From Clostridiales bacterium DTU092 (GTDB taxonomy: Bacteria; Bacillota; Clostridia; Caldicoprobacterales; Caldicoprobacteraceae), in NCBI GenBank assembly GCA_001513505.1, contig LFTM01000215.1, positions 1 through 9,778 on the forward strand: DNA of 9,778 bases, written 5' to 3'. The translations under genes were made by a program, and so were the position numbers. Positions 7,071-9,778 of the stretch are shown here, piece by piece. The notes below the pieces were generated by a model. That model made no database searches and had not been told where the DNA came from. It saw only the letters and a program-made list of their open reading frames with translations. The first letter of the stretch is position 1. The number at the start of each line of letters is the position of its first letter.

Positions 7071-8291
7071 TCATCGTTTATAAAGTTCAAATTCTTCATG
7101 CAGGGCCATGACAGCTTTTACCGTATCCTCCCCCTTTATAAGGCACGATATTGTGGTATGGGAATCGGCAGTTTGAAGCACCTCTATCCCCTCTTTTGTG
7201 AGAGCTTTAATTATTCTTGACATGACCCCGGGTACTCCTCTCATTCTGTTCCCAACGGCTGATATTTTGCTGCAGTTATTTATCATAGAGTACTTAAGTT
7301 TACTTTCTTCAAGAATTGTTTTTGCCTTTTCAGCATCCTTTTCGCTTATTGTAAATACCATTTCCTGAGGGAATATATTAATAAGATCTATACTGATATC
7401 ATTATAAGCTAATTTGCTTAATATCTGATTCTCTTTGTCCTGATTCAGCCCCTCGATTGTAATCTGTGTTCTGTCCAGTACATGAGTTATACCTGTCACT
7501 ACCCATTCTGGACTCTCGGTTTTCGTCTGGGTATAATCCTTCTCATAATATGAAGATATGATGGTTCCCGGACTATTTCCGTTTGTATTCTTAATCACAA
7601 TCGGGATGTTGGAACTCATAGCTATCTCTACAGCTTTTGGATGGATTACTTTTGCCCCCTGATCAGCCATCTGGAATACTTCGGTATAACTCACATGCTG
7701 CAAAACGCTGGCATTGGGCACCAATCTTGGATCAGCGGTCATAATACCATCCACATCGGTGTATATCTCCACAAATGAAGCAGACAGGGCCCGCCCAAGG
7801 GCGGTAGCGGTAGTATCGCTTCCTCCCCATCCTAAAGTTGTGATGTCCCCGTCCTCAGTAATACCCTGAAACCCTGCCACTACCGGGATCTTGCCCGATT
7901 CTATATATTTTAAAATTCTATTTGGCTCAACTCTCAAAATAGCAGCATTTCCAAAATGATTATCCGTAATAATCCCGGCCTGACCCCCGGTTAAAGCTAT
8001 GGCATCGTATCCTTTGGATTTTAAAGTACATACCATGATAACGCAGGATATTATTTCCCCGCAAGACATCAGCAGATCAACTTCTCTGGGATACGTCTCG
8101 GGACAAATATCCTTTGCCAGGGAGATCAATGTATCGGTGGCATACGGGGCTCCGTTTCTTCCCATGGCAGATACTACAACAACCGGACTGTAGCCGCTTT
8201 TTTTCGCATTGATAATTTTTTGTGCAGCTTTTGCGCGTACTTCAGGAGTTGCTAATGATGTTCCTCCAAATTTCTGAATCACAATCTTCAT
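7071..8291 (-). CDS. dapG: Aspartate kinase (DapG type)
   Basis: Aspartokinase phosphorylates aspartate, the first step to lysine, diaminopimelate, threonine, methionine and, through 4-hydroxy-tetrahydrodipicolinate, dipicolinate. The 406 residues match the usual length. Kinase motifs are KFGGTS at 7-12, VVVVSAMG at 37-44, GWGGSDTTA at 154-162 and YTDVDGIMTADPR at 177-189. Two ACT regulatory domains follow at about 265-335 and 343-405; the second has GVPGVMSRI and the LQTADSHTTISCLI stretch, which resembles DapG (aspartokinase I, diaminopimelate-sensitive in Bacillus) rather than LysC. The ATG has GGAGG seven nt upstream. It follows dpaB by 26 bp without a promoter or terminator, so it is co-transcribed with the dipicolinate synthase genes and probably raises flux into DPA during sporulation. 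In Bacillus subtilis asd and dapA belong to the same operon; here neither is present. Isoenzyme assignment and effector are inferred. Confidence 0.92.
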   Translation of the reverse strand: MKIVIQKFGGTSLATPEVRAKAAQKIINAKKSGYSPVVVVSAMGRNGAPYATDTLISLAKDICPETYPREVDLLMSCGEIISCVIMVCTLKSKGYDAIALTGGQAGIITDNHFGNAAILRVEPNRILKYIESGKIPVVAGFQGITEDGDITTLGWGGSDTTATALGRALSASFVEIYTDVDGIMTADPRLVPNASVLQHVSYTEVFQMADQGAKVIHPKAVEIAMSSNIPIVIKNTNGNSPGTIISSYYEKDYTQTKTESPEWVVTGITHVLDRTQITIEGLNQDKENQILSKLAYNDISIDLINIFPQEMVFTISEKDAEKAKTILEESKLKYSMINNCSKISAVGNRMRGVPGVMSRIIKALTKEGIEVLQTADSHTTISCLIKGEDTVKAVMALHEEFELYKR

Positions 8292-8317
8292 AAATACTCC
8301 TCCATATCCTAAGTGTA

Positions 8318-8920
8318 TTATATTCTACCCTGAATACTTTTTTCAATAACGACCGGCTGTATCTGCTTCCCCTCCAGGGCTAATAAAACGGTATCAATAA
8401 TCCGGTCCATATCAGCAACCATGGAGTTGGTTTTTGCTACTGGGTCATCCTGATAGAATGGAACCAAATAAATATTTTTTACGTTTATTAGTTGACCTAA
8501 ATTTTTGGCATTGTTCCCAAGGGCATCATTAGTAGATACAGCAATCACTACCGGCCTTTGATTGCGCAGATGTGCTTTTGCTGCCATAAGAACAGGAGTA
8601 TCGGTTATTCCATTAGCCAGCTTGGCCAGGGAATTCCCCGTACAGGGAGCAATGACCACAATGTCGAACTGTTTCTGAGGACCGATAGGTTCTGCACCAA
8701 CTATATTGTCAATTACCTTTTTTCCGGTAATTTGTTCAACCTTTCGTCTGAAGTCAGCAGCTGTGGTATAACGGGTATCAGTAGAAGCAACGGAATATGA
8801 AAATATAGGTTGTACTTCCGCCCCCTCATCGATAATTCTTTTCAGCTGCTCCAACACCTTGTCAAATGTACAAAATGATCCTGTGACACAAAATCCTATT
8901 CGCACACCCTTTAATTTCAT
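8318..8920 (-). CDS. dpaB: Dipicolinate synthase subunit B
   Basis: DpaB (SpoVFB) is the flavoprotein-fold subunit of dipicolinate synthase, which works with DpaA to oxidise 4-hydroxy-tetrahydrodipicolinate to dipicolinic acid in the mother cell. The 200-residue length is normal. The flavoprotein (FMN-binding, PF02441-like) features are GFCVTGSFCTF at 9-19, APCTGNSLAKLANGITDTP at 91-109 and MAAKAHLRN at 112-120. Whether flavin is truly used by DpaB is not shown by sequence. The ATG at 8920 is preceded by a perfect AAGGAGGTGA that lies in the last codons and stop of dpaA; the gap between the genes is 4 nt. This near-coupling suits a two-subunit enzyme. dapG follows 26 bp on. Phosphopantothenoylcysteine decarboxylase and UbiX share the fold, but the dpaA neighbour makes DpaB the clear call. 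Confidence 0.95.
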   Translation of the reverse strand: MKLKGVRIGFCVTGSFCTFDKVLEQLKRIIDEGAEVQPIFSYSVASTDTRYTTAADFRRKVEQITGKKVIDNIVGAEPIGPQKQFDIVVIAPCTGNSLAKLANGITDTPVLMAAKAHLRNQRPVVIAVSTNDALGNNAKNLGQLINVKNIYLVPFYQDDPVAKTNSMVADMDRIIDTVLLALEGKQIQPVVIEKSIQGRI

Positions 8921-8924
8921 ATTT

Positions 8925-9778
8925 TCACCTCCTTATAATACCACAATTTCTTGCTTTTTCAACCAGATTGTTTATAACCTGATATACAATTTTTCCAGCG
9001 GTTTTGGGTGCTACAATACCGGGAAGACTTAGCTCCAAATAGGCCTTTATTCCTAATTCCTGTGCAGCTATATAATCAACTCCTCCCGGAGCAGATGCGA
9101 GATCAATTATTACAGCATCTTTATCTACCTTTAACAGTCTTTCCCGGGTAAGTACAAGATGAGGAATTGTATTGAATATGATCTGTTGTGTTGATAAAAC
9201 TTCATCCAGTTGGTCCAGATGGACTCCGTTATAGCCATTATCGTATATCCAGGCCAAATCTTCCTGTTTCCGGGCCTCAACCGTCACTTTTGCCCCGATG
9301 CCTTTAAGCATTCTTGATAGTGATTTTCCAATTCTGCCATATCCCAGCACCAGTACATTAGCACCATGTAAAGTTATATCCGTTTTTTCCATAGCTCTTT
9401 GTATGGCACCTTCTGCTGTGGGAATAGCGTTGAGTACGGAAAAAGATTCCTCCTTTAGAATATCAAAATAAGGAATACCTGCTGCCTTAACCTGCTGTCT
9501 GAAATCCTCATCTTCCTTTCCCAAGATAATCAATGTACCCGGCTGAATATGTTTCATGATTTTATCCAGCACGACAGATTGAGGAGATGATACAATATTT
9601 ATATATCCATACTTATTTTTATAAGGAATAGGCAAGATCAAGACATGACAGTCAAAAATATCCTGAGCCAAATCCTTGTACAATTCTATATCTGTATTTT
9701 TTAAGCTTTCGAATCCCATGGCTTTAACCCTATATCCATTTTTCACTGCCATATCCATAGCCACATGTTGTCTTGTAT
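8925..9778 (-). CDS. dpaA: Dipicolinate synthase subunit A, N-terminus beyond window
   Basis: DpaA (SpoVFA) is the NAD(P)-binding subunit of dipicolinate synthase. The frame is open to the right edge, so the true start lies outside; 283 complete codons are visible against about 297 residues in Bacillus, so only some 10-15 residues are missing. The first visible residues, TRQ, match the conserved DxRQ just after the N-terminal glycine motif, which shows that the GTG at 9764 is internal and not the start. Counting from the edge: NAIPTAEGA at 116-124, the Rossmann motif GYGRIG at 145-150, DLASAPGG at 225-232 and the family signature LPGIVAPKTAG at 251-261. The last codons are AGG AGG TGA and double as the ribosome binding site of dpaB. 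As in other spore formers it probably heads the operon; its promoter, typically mother-cell specific, is off the window. Presence of dpaA/dpaB indicates an endospore former using the classical DPA route rather than the EtfA route of some clostridia. Confidence 0.95.
   Translation of the reverse strand, partial: TRQHVAMDMAVKNGYRVKAMGFESLKNTDIELYKDLAQDIFDCHVLILPIPYKNKYGYINIVSSPQSVVLDKIMKHIQPGTLIILGKEDEDFRQQVKAAGIPYFDILKEESFSVLNAIPTAEGAIQRAMEKTDITLHGANVLVLGYGRIGKSLSRMLKGIGAKVTVEARKQEDLAWIYDNGYNGVHLDQLDEVLSTQQIIFNTIPHLVLTRERLLKVDKDAVIIDLASAPGGVDYIAAQELGIKAYLELSLPGIVAPKTAGKIVYQVINNLVEKARNCGIIRR
8928..8934 (-). promoter_or_regulatory. dpaB ribosome binding site inside the dpaA coding end
   Basis: AAGGAGG followed by TGA on the minus strand is a ten-base match to the anti-Shine-Dalgarno sequence, seven nt before the dpaB ATG. 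It encodes the terminal Arg-Arg of DpaA and its stop, so translation of the two subunits is probably coupled. Confidence 0.8.

Noticed and set aside
8925..9764. GTG at 9764 as the start of dpaA.
   Set aside because: The frame stays open upstream and encodes the conserved TRQ residues of DpaA; no Shine-Dalgarno precedes the GTG. The real start is off the window.
1..9778. Mobile elements, CRISPR arrays, tRNA or rRNA genes and riboswitches.
   Set aside because: No transposase, spaced identical repeats, cloverleaf or known aptamer pattern was seen; the window is densely packed with conserved core genes.

Overview
This window looks like chromosomal core DNA from an endospore-forming, low-to-medium G+C member of the Firmicutes, most likely class Clostridia. 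The evidence is a dipicolinate synthase pair (DpaA, DpaB), the spore-former proteins TepA and YlzJ, an FtsK/SpoIIIE translocase, and strong AGGAGG-type ribosome binding sites. Genus and species cannot be read from the sequence. All ten genes lie on the minus strand, so transcription runs from high to low coordinates. Every gene longer than 100 codons belongs to a recognised family. I found no insertion sequence, phage gene, CRISPR array, tRNA or rRNA.

Upstream block (about 9778 down to 6021): dpaA (its first few codons lie off the window), dpaB, dapG, tepA and ylzJ, closed by a strong rho-independent terminator whose stem contains the ylzJ stop codon. DapG, an aspartokinase, starts the aspartate pathway that supplies the precursor DpaA/DpaB turn into dipicolinic acid, the calcium chelator of the spore core. 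TepA is a ClpP-like serine peptidase. YlzJ is a small protein of unknown role whose start overlaps the tepA stop. Gaps are 4 nt (dpaA-dpaB), 26 nt (dpaB-dapG), 88 nt (dapG-tepA) and an overlap (tepA-ylzJ).

Middle (6020 down to 4884): a spacer of about 200 bp carries an extended -10 promoter for uppP, the undecaprenyl-diphosphate phosphatase that recycles the lipid carrier of cell-wall synthesis. A 97-bp gap without an evident terminator separates uppP from ftsK.

Downstream block (4883 to 1): ftsK/spoIIIE (DNA translocation at the septum), rimO (methylthiolation of ribosomal protein S12), pgsA (phosphatidylglycerophosphate synthase) and the N-terminal part of cinA, which runs off the left edge. 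These are tightly packed: the rimO ribosome binding site overlaps the ftsK stop, pgsA overlaps rimO by 17 bp, and cinA starts 15 bp after pgsA. In many Firmicutes recA follows cinA, but that lies outside the window.

No clearly new system is visible. The points most worth a second look are the coupled tepA-ylzJ pair of incompletely understood function placed behind the dipicolinate genes, a possible mother-cell promoter ahead of uppP, and an additional cysteine inside the radical-SAM motif of RimO.
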